DNA of 64,000 nt. Source: Hyphodiscus hymeniophilus (taxonomy: Eukaryota; Ascomycota; Leotiomycetes; Helotiales; Hyphodiscaceae). The position numbers and the translations under genes were made by a program. The notes below the pieces were generated by a model that made no database searches, was not told where the DNA came from, and saw only the letters and a list, made by a program, of their open reading frames with translations. Within the stretch, counting starts at the first letter, position 1; every line of letters begins with the position of its first letter. Below, piece by piece: positions 34,655 through 45,345 of the stretch. The stretch is from positions 1,116,001 through 1,180,000 of the forward strand of contig VNKQ01000010.1 in NCBI GenBank assembly GCA_016508695.1. The letters run 5' to 3'.

Positions 34655-35608
34655 CTAATCCTTAACCTTTTGAGTACCGCGCAGCAGACCAGTTCTCCGA
34701 GCAGCAATGAGACCAGCCTTTTGACCTTGTGCAGCGTATCTAGAGATCGTAGATGCCTTACCAATATGTTGATGGTTACCACCCTATTCTTCGTTAGCTT
34801 CTCAGGTGTCCACGTATCGCATTTAGAATCTCTTACTCCGTGAGGATGGTCGACGGGGTTCATAGCAACACCACGAGTCTTGGGCCACGAGTTGCGCTTG
34901 ACAGCGAACTTATGCTTAGCACGGGATGCCTCTGTAAACTCATCAGTATACGTTCAATCCTCCAAATTTCGTCAGAAACGCACTCAACAGGGGTTTATCA
35001 GTTCTTCCACCTCCAGCAACAATACCAATCATTCCACGGGCACTGCTCTTGATGACCTTCTTCGCACCTGACGGGAGCTTGACACGGGTCTTTCCCTCAT
35101 CTGGGTTGTGGCCAATAACAGTAACGTAGTTTCCGGATGTGCGTCCAAGAGTTCCACGGTCGCCAACTTTCTCTTCAACATTTGTGACCACCGTTCCTTC
35201 AGGGACGGATCCGAGGGGCAGAATGTTTCCAACCGTGAGGTTGGCGTTCTTCCCGGCGTAGATGAATTGACCAGTGTACATGCCCTCGTTCGCAATAAGT
35301 GTCTCGGTGTGAAGCTTGAATCGGTATGGATCACGGAAGACAACCTTTGCTAGAGGTGCTCCTCGGCCAGGATCATGGATGACTGAACAGGCCCAAAGTT
35401 AGCATTTACCTCACAGGAGATGGACCAGGCCTGCAGAGTCAATATATCGAATCCGGGTCTACTCACTCTCCTTCACGACACCTCGAACGTAACCATGTCG
35501 CTCAGCGTAATCGAGTGTGCGGAACTGCGCAGGCGCCTTATTAAGACGAGTGTTGGCAGTGAAGATACTGCCGCGACCCTTTCTCTGATTGCGAATAACT
35601 CGACCCAT
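34655..35608 (-). CDS. rpl2: 60S ribosomal protein uL2 (L8/Rpl2)
   Basis: Core large-subunit protein near the peptidyl transferase centre. Minus-strand exons 35467-35608, 34984-35382, 34837-34931 and 34655-34783 encode 254 residues, exactly the length of yeast Rpl2. Conserved blocks are GRVIRNQRKGRGSIFTANTR, LDYAERHGYVRGVVKEIIHD, GMYTGQFIYAGKNANLTVGN, GNYVTVIGHNPDEGKTR, SARGMIGIVAGGGRTDKP, the universal RGVAMNPVDHPHGGGNHQH (with the histidine methylated in yeast) and the tail GLIAARRTGLLRG. Four exons in a ribosomal protein gene with early introns is usual for moulds. The upstream region carries CACGTG, CCAAT and a GGGTTA hexamer. Confidence 0.97.
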
Positions 35609-35696
35609 GTTGGCGGTGCTGGTCGAGAGTTGTTGTCGTCAAGAAAGTTCCCTTTCAGAAAATTCAAGATCAAAGTGCGCTGCGGCTACTTTGAAC

Positions 35697-35726
35697 TGGG
35701 GTTAAGCGAGCCAATCATATCACGTG
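35697..35726. promoter_or_regulatory. uL2 promoter motif cluster: GGGTTA, CCAAT, CACGTG
   Basis: About 90-120 bp upstream of the uL2 start lie GGGGTTAA (35698-35705, containing the telomere-repeat hexamer GGGTTA), CCAAT (35711-35715) and the palindrome CACGTG (35721-35726). CACGTG and telomere-repeat-like boxes are bound by Cbf1 and Tbf1 in ribosomal protein promoters of several ascomycetes. Assignment is by motif only. Confidence 0.45.
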
Positions 35727-37383
35727 AGCTTGGCTCCATTCTTTGCTCGCCTTTGCTTCAACGACGACCCAGCGTGCCCAGAAAACACAAATGCAATATC
35801 CAACAGCAGGCTATGCATGAATTTTTGATGAAGTCTCATCGGGCTCAGTCAACTGATAGGGCTTTAAAAATTTATCTCCAACCACTGAAAGCAAAATCAA
35901 TCGCAGGAAAAGACTGCAAAATACCAAGTTGACTGCCTTCTCTTCTGCATCAGCCTCCACTGCACAATCATCCCCAGCATATCAATCTTCATGTCCACGA
36001 TTCGTCTCATCGTTGTATATCATAAGCTATTTGTTTCAGCCAAATCGTTGATTCCGTGGCAAATATCCAAGCTCAAAATGGTTGCCTTCAAGTATTTGTT
36101 TATTCGAATAGTGCCATCAAATAAATGAAAGCCATTATTTGTAGTGAAGAAGACGAGATGCGCGTTCAATTTGTGGATCTTTCAGCGATGTTTTGGACCG
36201 AGTCTGTTGGGGGCCTGCAGCTTTCTTCCCCGCCCGAGAGCTTGTGCGAAGATCTTACTCCCGGGCCCCTGCGAAATCTTGAGCCCTATAATTTTGCAAA
36301 GGCTAAATTACTTCATATCACTCTGTCTCATCGCGATGCACTTTTTTGCATTCGATCTTTCTTCTTTGTCGCGATTGTCTATCGTTGTTAGTGGCTGCTA
36401 CTGTTGCCGATCCGCCTGCTGCGGAGACCTTGGCTAGGAATCATCAATGGCTTCACGTTTGCGTTGCCTGGATTCTTTGATGGCACGATTGGCTAAGCGA
36501 ACCCTCAAAGTTATGTGGGTTGTGCATTGAATTCGCCGTCGCCCTGAAAACAATTTGCACCTTATTTTGGATTTTGGAGCCTTTTCTCGTCAATCAAGCA
36601 CATAAAACTTGGCTAAGGCTATGTATGTGCATGGAATGACTCAATTCTGGTTCTTAAATGCTTTGGTCTACTTAGAACCTCTAAGTTGACAATATCAAGC
36701 ATTCTCCTTGTCTGCTCGGTTTCGATTGTTTGGCAGTGAGGCACTCCGAATTATTGGGGATGGTTTCCTTGCAGCGATTATCATTATTATTATGCTTTTG
36801 AATGCCCCAAAGATTATCATGAAATTCTCTCACTAACATGTAACCTGCTGCTGCCGCCCTAGGGGGTTCTATATTTCAACGCTGTATCACGTTGTGCTAA
36901 TGATGGACGTCGAGACGACACGATTCCGGGAGACCTTTCCGCCTCTCATACCTTCTATATACACCTGAACTGGGCCGCAGTGGACAAAGGACGAATCTTG
37001 GGCAGGGGCTTACATCGCCTGGTATTGCAGTGGGAAAGTTGGAACCGGCAGTTTATATTGGCTATTTTGCCGAGAACTTTGGTCATGAGATATGTTGGGA
37101 ATCAAAGGATCGAAAGCCAGGGTTCATGGCAGTGAGAGCGTGCTGTTGCGAAGGTATAATTGGAACCATCAAATACTTTTCATACAATAAAGGCTGCGCG
37201 CCAGAGAAAATCATTCCATTATCCTCTCAACTTCGGGGCCTAGCTATGGTGTACGTGCGTGACCAAAGTGAATCAGACTAATAAACCATATCGTCGCTAA
37301 ACCCCCGATCTCTTGACCTCATTCCTTTCTCTCAAAGCGATAGCTACCGTCCACATCAACCCAACCAAACCTACCACACCACG
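35727..37383. other. Divergent intergenic region upstream of uL2 and the DDT/WHIM gene
   Basis: About 1.65 kb. It includes TC- and AT-rich parts (for example a short ATT run near 36781-36796) and short frames such as 37030-37281 plus, none with a known family. No RNA gene recognised. Confidence 0.4.
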
Positions 37384-39557
37384 ATGTCTGACGACGACAG
37401 CTCCGATCTCTCCTCTGTCCCATCAGATGTTGAGGAAGATCTCCAATTAACAAAGAAAGATGGAATCCTTAAGTTCTTCTCGAAAGTCCCAAAGCCAAAA
37501 CCTCAACACAGATCCTCGACCCCTCCGCGGCCAAAGAGAGAACCATCGCCACCACACGAATACGTGTTGGCAGATAACCCAGATATAGCAGTATGTATTT
37601 GATTCTAGCTGTTGGCGCGTTCAGGAAAGCTTTACACGTCTAAAACGCGTGGTCGACAACTCTGAATAATGGCTGACACCGAAGTCCAACAGTTTATCGT
37701 TATGTTCCGCTCGCGGTTCACTGAAGCCTTCCCAAAATCCCTGCCAACTTTCGGTCCTCAAGAACTCGAGCGAGACGTAGTAGATACTGTTCCAGGAGAG
37801 GGTGTTGAGCACCTGCTCTGTGCTGTGTTGGGTCTGCTCCTGAATCGCAAGCAAGACGTAAAGTACGTACTTATGCTACCTCTGTACTCTTGTGGATGTT
37901 TCATGCGGCTCGATCATATTTAACTGCTGACTAGATGTTGGAAAATAGGGCTGGTCATTATAATCGCGCGTTGGAAGAGGCTATACAGACACACAAGTCA
38001 CAATGGGCGAAGGATTGGGAAAGCAAGAACCCCCTATCCGGAGGCCAAACTTTTACTACGATGTCTCCCACCGAGCGAGTCAGTCTACACCTCTTTGCAT
38101 TTCTCCTAGATAAGTTTTTGATTGCGTGGTGAAATGCTAACTGTCCAACCAGCTTACTCTTCTCAAAACTCTGATTTCGTGGTCTCTATCCTCGTCCGAT
38201 ATCGTCAGAGGCATAATTGCAACCTCCTACAAACAAAATCGCCACGAAGACGACTTGAATCAACCACTCTCTGTACAACCATGGGGTTCGGACGGAGATA
38301 AGCGAAGATACTACCTGATCGAAGGCCTAGATGATACCCACTTTAGAGTATACCGAGAGAGCAACCACATGGCTGCTAAGAGAACCTGGTGGAGTGTTGC
38401 AAGTGATATAGATGAGTCGAAGGGATTGGCAGAGAAGCTGGTGAATGAAGACGGTGGCCAGAAGGCTAAGGTGCTAAGTGGGAAGATCCTGGCTGCTGTA
38501 CCGCGTTTTGAAGCAACAGAAGAGGTATGTCCATATTGTCCTGTGTATTTATCCGCGTTGCTGATCCATTCTCCAGAAACGAAAGCGCCGGGAATACAGA
38601 CAGATCCGCAAACAACAATTCAAGCGTCCCGAGCCAAACTATTCTATGTATGAAGGTCGAACTCGTGGCAAGCGGATAAGGTACACATACTCAGACGAAG
38701 AAGACTTATATGACGATTCCGATACCGCCTTCTCCCGCCGATCTACACGTAACACTGGTACAACTACACCAGCTGAAGGTCTCGCACCCACTGTTACTCT
38801 GAGTGGTCGTCAAGTCAAAGCCCGTCAAGGTGGTACATATGGTGAGAGTATGCTGAGTGGAGCGCATATCCCTGGTGTTACTCTTGAAAGTCACGATGGG
38901 ACAAGTGAAGAGCCGGAGCAAGCAGAGGGTGCTGGTCGACCTCGAAGAGCCGCCGCCCCAGCTGCTAGCTCTACGGGATGGAATTCTAAAGGAGGTGCTC
39001 ACATTGAAGGGTACAACTCCATTGATGAGAACGACAGCGACGAGGACGACGCGAGCGAGCAGGATTATGGAGACGACGAGGAAGAAGACGAGCAGCTCTC
39101 TCTTGCAAGTGATAAAGACGAGGACAAGATAACCGACCAAGAACAAGACATAGAGGGCGAGGATGACAAGCAGAGTCTCGTTGTCAAGCTACCTGTCAAG
39201 ACACCAACCCCTGAACGGAAGACCGTCATCAAGCTACGCGTATCACCAGAGAAGGATGTCGTCAAGCCTGTAGATTTCGGCGAGTCTGCGATGGGCGAAG
39301 AGAACAAACCGAACACGACCTCTGCTCTAGGCTCGTCTGCTTTTGATAACGAGAGCATCAAACCCTCGGCTTTTGCTTCAAGCTCTACTCATGTGGCTTC
39401 GGTCGCTTCTGCAATCCCAACGAATCTCCCTCCAAAGTCTCCTTCAAATGCAACTCAAGCAGCTCCTCTGTCACCACTGGTGTTCCGTGGTAGCCCCGAG
39501 AAGCCTCCTCACGCATTCCCCCATCCATCTATCAACGTTGGCTATGGTGGTTCATAA
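37384..39557 (+). CDS. DDT/WHIM-domain chromatin protein
   Basis: Exons 37384-37590, 37693-37862, 37949-38078, 38153-38524 and 38577-39557 encode 619 residues. After an acidic, Ser/Pro-rich N-terminus, residues about 65-130 look like a DDT domain (FTEAFPKSLPTFGPQELERD and VEHLLCAVLGLLLNRKQDVK). Next is a WHIM1-like helix pair (TERLTLLKTLISWSLSSSDIVRG) and WHIM2-like RRYYLIEGLDDTHFRVYRES. This layout occurs in subunits of ISWI-type remodellers (Itc1, Rsf1, CECR2), where it contacts linker DNA between nucleosomes. A basic KRKRREYRQIRKQQFKRP segment at the last splice junction may be a nuclear or DNA-binding patch. The C-terminal half is disordered, very acidic around residues 440-480. No PHD finger or bromodomain is present, so the exact complex is not determined. 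Confidence 0.75.
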
Positions 39558-39993
39558 GCAAAAATGAATGGTTTGCTGATATTACAACAACGGGTGGCAG
39601 AATTGTAAGATGACTTGGAGAACGGCGTTTCAGACCACAAGTTGGTATGGGAGGTAGACATCAACATGCTTGGAATTAGTGGACTGTTCCGGCGTTGGCA
39701 CTTACCTACTAGACTTCGCCTGCGAGATGTATATCTCAATAAGGGCTACTTCATGGCTGTTGAAACCGATCTTACTTGTGATGAATGTCCATTACTTTTG
39801 ATTCATGACCGCCTATCTATCAAACACGGAGCTTAGATTGATCACAGAAGTCCTAGGCTTCTCGGCATCTAGAACCTGGATATATTTGTACGCAATTCTG
39901 TATAAACTGACGATTGTAATCGGGCCACCATCACCCAACGCCATCCATGCAATACTCGAACTCCCGAACTCCCTGTCATGTGAAGCTACCCCC
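39558..39993. other. Convergent 3' regions of the DDT/WHIM and DUF1770 genes
   Basis: About 440 bp without a recognised feature. Confidence 0.5.
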
Positions 39994-40680
39994 TCAATCG
40001 CCAGAAGATTGATTTTGATAGTACTTTGAGAATCAGCTGAAATCCCACACAGCGTAAGAACTACTCACATCACCCAATTCACCAGCCAGCTTCGCATCTT
40101 TTCCAAAGTCTTCCATCTTTACCGGCCAATTATTCGTTCTATACCACCATCTCCGAACCTTGGCTCCCACACTGTTCCCGCTCAGCTGGGCAGTCTGGTT
40201 CCAATGCCGCCATCCAAGGACCGCAAGAGACCAAACCGTGCCTTGTAGAAGCGGCATCAAGACCTAGCCCTGTCAGCTTCCTTCCTCTCTCATAGTTCAG
40301 CCACTGAAACGGACCTGATCTCGAGTCGTAATCCAAGCAACCCTCCACTTCGTCTCCGCATTCGCAATACTCGCCAGATAACTCTGCTCGAACCTCAAAT
40401 CAGGCAAAGGCCCAAAGCTCATCCGCCGAGGTAAGGGCTTAATCACGCTATATGGGATATCGTCTTCATCTTCGTCTTCGTCGAGCCCAAATTCGTCTTC
40501 GGGGTATTTCTCGAGAGAGGTTTCGGATTCTTGGATGGGATGGTTGGGGCTTGCGCTGGTAACGGGTTGCTTTTGAGAGGCTGCGGTTGAGGGATTAAGA
40601 TCGTGGGTTGGAGAGGGGTGCCGTTTGACTGAGGCTGTTTGGATTGTCTCGGCAATTTGAAGGGGGATTGAGTTGGACAT
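39994..40680 (-). CDS. Fungal DUF1770-family protein of unknown function
   Basis: Minus-strand exons 40315-40680, 40069-40263 and 39994-40023 encode 196 residues. The N-terminus IPLQIAETIQTASVKRHPSP and the central DEDDIPYSVIKPLPRR, PLPDLRFEQSYLASI and ITTRDQVLMPLLQGTVW are the pattern I associate with DUF1770, a family found only in fungi with no known role. A short hydrophobic stretch (VLMPLLQGTVWSLAVLGW) could touch a membrane. An acidic run near residue 75 separates variable and conserved parts. The first intron uses GTCCGT and the last exon is only ten codons, so the final ten residues are less certain than the rest. Confidence 0.72.
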
Positions 40681-42159
40681 TTTGCGTTGTTTGGAGGCGT
40701 GAGTTGACGTGATGGGAGCTCGACGTTATGGATGATGGAACTTGCCGAAGTGCCCCCAGAAAGCTACTCTGCTACCCGCATCTTCAGCTCTCTTCTTCTC
40801 TCCTCAATTACAGGCACACCATTACGGTAATTCTCGAGTCGTTTGTTTATCCTGATGGCTTGAAACTTAATTGAGTCTCCCAAGTGAAGTTGCAAGTGCG
40901 TAACTCAAGTTGTATGTAAATCACTCCTGGCGATATTCATCAATCTTGTCTACAACCTCCCTTGTATGTTGCATGTGCATAGAGTTCCGCCAGTACCTTA
41001 CGTCGACCGTCTTTGTGTCGCCAGTCAAAGGGCGAGTTGAATCTCGCTTCGATGTTGTTTCCCATCGGTAGTTGTCGCGCAGTACCAAGTGAAGATGTGA
41101 CCCCTTTTCTACCTAATGGCCAACACAACTGGCATCTGGTTGTGATTGACGCTTGCATCGCAAGGCTCTCTTGATTTTTGCCTTTTTTGCATCATTGTCC
41201 TTGGTCATTATTATCGTATCTTGCCAGTGGCAGGTTCTCAGAAACGCTCTGACCCTGAGCTACAATAAGGTAGTCCTGATATCTTCTTCGATTCTTTCGT
41301 CTTTCCCTGTGTTAGCGGGTAAATCTTGCTATTATCACTTGCAAAATAAAGACCGCAGTCAAACCTCCTTAATTGAGAGCTTGGGACATTTCTGTGAGCA
41401 CACTTCCGTAGAAGACAGTACCATTCGAGAATACTCTCACGCGCAAGATCTCGTTCGATACGTGCTCTGAGCAGTTCTGCTCCATATTCGAAGTCTCTCA
41501 AGCGCAATTACATCTTGATATGAAACCTTTAGATTAGAACCATTTGTTGTAATGGAAAGAATGTTGTAAAGGATACTCATAGACGTGCAGAGTCAGTGTA
41601 TGTTTTGCTCGATCAAAGAACATCCATAAGATAGTAGCGAGCCACAAAACATGCGACAGGAACCCTTTTGGTATCAAAAATTCAGATACTCCTGGAACTA
41701 GAATTACCCAGATCTATGACTGACGAGGATCTTTTGATTACCTGTGTAACTCCGGACTTTTGTAGACTCGAGTAACTGATGCCATTTGACTTTTCTGGCC
41801 ATGACTGAGATCTGACACCATCCTGACTAGCTGGGTCAAAACGCTGGACAACCCGTGAACTCTTCTGTTCCTTAGAAGCCAGTGTGTTATTCTAATGTGC
41901 ACAATATTGAGACTTAGGAATAGCCAAGTACCTAGCCAGCCTTGGAAATATAGGTTGTTGTCCACGTGATTAGCTTTCAACCCTAACGGCCGCCGCTGCC
42001 TCGCCTCTTTTCTGCTCCACCTCCACGTCACATCCACAACATACCGGCAAAGAATTAAAGATTGTTCTTGACACTGTGAACAGCAGCGTCAGACAATTTT
42101 CGCAAGCACTTCTTGAGACATTCAGATCTCGAAGCTTTCAAGCTTTTCAAGCCTTCAAA
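40681..42159. other. Divergent intergenic region upstream of the DUF1770 gene and eRF1
   Basis: About 1.5 kb. A frame near 41153-41470 encodes a hydrophobic, signal-like N-terminus but begins with TTG, with no ATG, so it is not called. The part next to eRF1 holds the promoter motifs listed separately. Confidence 0.45.
41963..41986. promoter_or_regulatory. eRF1 promoter motif pair: CACGTG and AACCCTAA
   Basis: CACGTG at 41963-41968 is followed 11 bp later by AACCCTAA (41979-41986; TTAGGGTT on the other strand), about 175-195 bp before the eRF1 start codon. The pairing matches the one upstream of uL2 and suggests Cbf1/Tbf1-like factors. Motif evidence only. Confidence 0.45.
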
Positions 42160-43620
42160 ATGAGTGATCCCAACGGCAGCGAGGCAGAAAAAAACATCGA
42201 GATCTGGAAGGTGAAGAAACTCATTAAGAGTTTGGAAGCAGCTCGAGGAAATGGAACCTCCATGATTTCTTTGATCATTCGTTAGTAATCGTGCAGCTCC
42301 TCTTCAACGAACCTTTCTGACTACTCTTGCAGCGCCAAAGGACCAGGTCTCACGAGCGGCTAAGATGTTAGCAGAAGAATACGTGCGATACTTTTTCACT
42401 CCATCCAAGAATGGCCACTGACGATACATACAGGGTACTGCATCGAATATTAAGTCTCGTGTCAACCGTCAATCTGTCCTCTCTGCCATTACCTCTACCC
42501 AACAACGATTGAAGCTATACAACAAAGTCCCTACGAATGGACTGGTGGTGTACTGTGGTGAGATCTTGACATCCGAAGGCAAGGAGAGAAAGGTCAACAT
42601 TGATTTTGAGCCTTTCAAGCCTATCAATACCTCCCTCTATCTTTGCGATAATAAATTCCATACCGAGGCGCTCTCGGAGCTTCTGGAGTCGGATCAGAAA
42701 TTTGGTTTCATTATCATGGATGGTAATGGAGCTCTTTTCGGAACCTTGAGTGGCAACACCCGTGATGTAGTTCATAAATTTTCCGTTGATCTCCCTAAGA
42801 AGCACGGCCGTGGTGGACAATCTGCTCTTCGTTTCGCCCGTCTCCGTGAAGAGAAACGTCACAACTATGTCCGCAAAGTAGCTGAATTGGCTGTCCAAAA
42901 CTTCATCACCGCCGACAAGGTCAATGTAGCAGGAATCGTTCTGGCTGGTTCTGCAGATTTCAAGAACGATCTTAATGGCTCCGATCTGTTTGATCCACGT
43001 CTGCAGACCAAGGTTATCAAGGTTGTCGATGTGTCCTACGGTGGCGAGAATGGTTTCAACCAAGCCATTGAGCTGTCATCTGAGACACTCGGTAATGTCA
43101 AATTCATTCAGGAGAAGAAGCTGATTGGGAAATACTTCGAGGAAATCAGTCAAGATTCTGGTCGTGTTTGCTATGGTATCGAGGATACTCTTAAAGCCCT
43201 TGAACTCGGAGCTGTTGAGACTTTGATCGTCTTTGAGAACCTGGAAATTACGCGATGGGTTCTGAAGGACTCCAACGGAAAAACGGTCATTCTCCACACC
43301 AACAAGCAATCCGAGATGAGCGACCGTGAGCAGTTCATGGACCAGGAGACAGGCCAGGAGATGGAAAGCACCGCAGAAACAGGGAGTTTCCTCGAATGGA
43401 TTGCCGAGAAGTACAAAGATTTCGGTGCTGCCCTAGAGTTCGTTTCCGACCGTTCCAGCGAGGGTAACCAGTTCGTCAAGGGATTCGGTGGAATTGGTGG
43501 GATTCTCCGCTATAAGGTCAACTTTGAGCAATTGGCCGAAGTTGATGACGATGATGATTATTATGACGGTATGCATTCCTTCGAATAACAACATCCAGAA
43601 ACTAAACTCGAATAGATTGA
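42160..43620 (+). CDS. sup45: Eukaryotic peptide chain release factor eRF1
   Basis: Recognises all three stop codons and triggers peptide release, with eRF3. Exons 42160-42280, 42333-42382, 42434-43568 and 43616-43620 give 436 residues, the canonical length. Domain 1 has the stop-recognition motifs NIKS (TASNIKSRVNR) and YLCDNKF (YxCxxxF), plus GTSMISLII. Domain 2 contains the catalytic GGQ in KKHGRGGQSALRFARLR. Domain 3 has LIGKYFEEI, GAVETLIVFE and FGGIGGILRYK, ending in an acidic DDDDDYY tail. The terminal exon is only 5 nt (AT TGA); without splicing, translation would end nine residues later at 43586-43588. A competing acceptor 8 nt downstream (CAG, 43621-43623) would also give an immediate TGA. 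The annotated stop is TGA followed by CAGTTT and then an open frame (see findings). Confidence 0.96.
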
Positions 43621-45345
43621 CAGTTTGATGCCCTCGCATTGAGCGAGGACCAAACTCCAGTTGTCCCGTCAAATCAGCTTACGCCACCCCACCCAGGTGC
43701 TATGCGGCAGACCACAAAGCACGACGCCGTCGATGCTGGCCGGTTCTCCAAGACGACCGTTGCACGTCCCAGCCCGCTTCGATCGATGATGACGACTTCT
43801 TGAGTTGAAGGTACAGGGATCTGAGGTATGTAGTGTGATTCTTATTTCACCTACCGGTTCTGACCATCTTTTCAGGATGGAATCAGGGAAAGACCTAAAA
43901 GTACTCGATGGTTGTTGAAAGAATCAAGCAGAGGAATTGCGCTGGTCACATTGCTTTTCGTAAAGCGATACACTGTTTTGAATCTGCCTGGCCTAGAAGA
44001 TTTCAGATCTACATTTGAAAGACCAAAATAGAAGGCAGAATCAAATATTTGTATACCGCCGCTTTCTTCCTCATGCCTCGTTGAACCGTCCAGATAAGGC
44101 AGGAATCCAGAACCAAGCGTGAGCAAAATACGGACAAGTTCAGGGTGTTTATTTTATGCAGCCAATCAGGCTGGAATTAGAGGCTTATACCTAGCACCCG
44201 ACGAAAGGTAGGGAGTTCCGAAAAGGAGAAATGCGACGACCCTTCGCTCAATCTACGGCATGATCATCCTGTGCCTACCTGGGCCGGCATGCGTTACGAA
44301 TAGATACTACATCTAACCATAGCATCCCTCTACTCTTACCTATCGGTTAGTTTTAATATTGTGAGTCAATCATATCGACCTATTTCTAGTCGCAAGTAGG
44401 TGTTTCGTTGTCGAGAATCTGTCGTTTGTCGAATGCAGGCCAACTCTTCCTACAGCAGAATCACAAGTTGAAGCGTACTGTCTCGCTAGGATTTAGCTCT
44501 CCATCTATTCTCAGTTGCATCGTAGTTGGCATTGCTCCGCGTGGTGGCATGAAGTTATAGATAAAGGTTAAGGCTTGAACATATCGAGGCAGCATCATCA
44601 TGCATTTTCCTATGCTGGCATTCCGGCAAATCTATTTACGTTGATGTATATGCCATAGTGACTTCAGATGGGAGCGAGGTGAACCTTCCCTGACCTAAAT
44701 TAACTAAAGTAGGTTCTGACGGTGTTCTTGGGCAGGCTGTTGTCCTTGTACGTTGGAGCGGGATTGGTTGGAGGGATCGGTCTGGATTGAACTGCGCAGC
44801 CTGGCTGCAATACCCTCAGAGTTGACGAAGCAGCTTCTATCATTCAGAGTTCTGAAAAGTCACGCAGTGCAAGCTGGTGATTGGGGTACCTGCAATCTTG
44901 ATATGCCAGGACACGTTCCAAATATGAGGACCCTTCACACAAGATGTCACATAGAGGCGGGCAGTGGATTATCAGAGATCGAACAGAGCTTCGATTCCCA
45001 AGGCCTCGAATCTAGCGTATCTGCCCTCGATGCACCCAAATCCTCTTTCAGGACATCGTGAAAGATTCTCTCTCACAATCCTATCCATAAAATCAGTTTC
45101 AAACGCCGACGAATCTTCCAAACATGATGCACCGCCAAATGAGCACCTCTGTGCAACTGATTCATTCCGTCTCAAAAACAAGATACGACAATGTACGCTA
45201 ACAATTAAAGGCCAGGTCGTGCTGTTAACCCGTGCCTATTATACAAAAGGTCTTTGAAAGCCAATGGCAGAAGATCTTTTTCAAAAAAGAGCGCGAGGGA
45301 AAATGGTACAGGAGAAGCGAAATGGTCGTTGGCACGTTCATTGAT
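43621..45345. other. Long convergent intergenic region between eRF1 and myosin V
   Basis: About 1.7 kb between two 3' ends. It starts with a 60-codon continuation of the eRF1 frame (43621-43800). Frames further on (43872-44126 minus, 44753-45061 plus, 44964-45257 plus) match no family I know. No tRNA or repeat recognised. Confidence 0.4.

Noticed and set aside
35570..35608. Apparent one-base frameshift in the first exon of ribosomal protein uL2
   Set aside because: On rereading, the run is three T, not four; the exon is 142 nt and the gene closes in frame at 254 residues.
41153..41470. 105-codon frame with a signal-peptide-like start
   Set aside because: It begins with TTG, has no ATG at its N-terminus, and shows no similarity I recognise.
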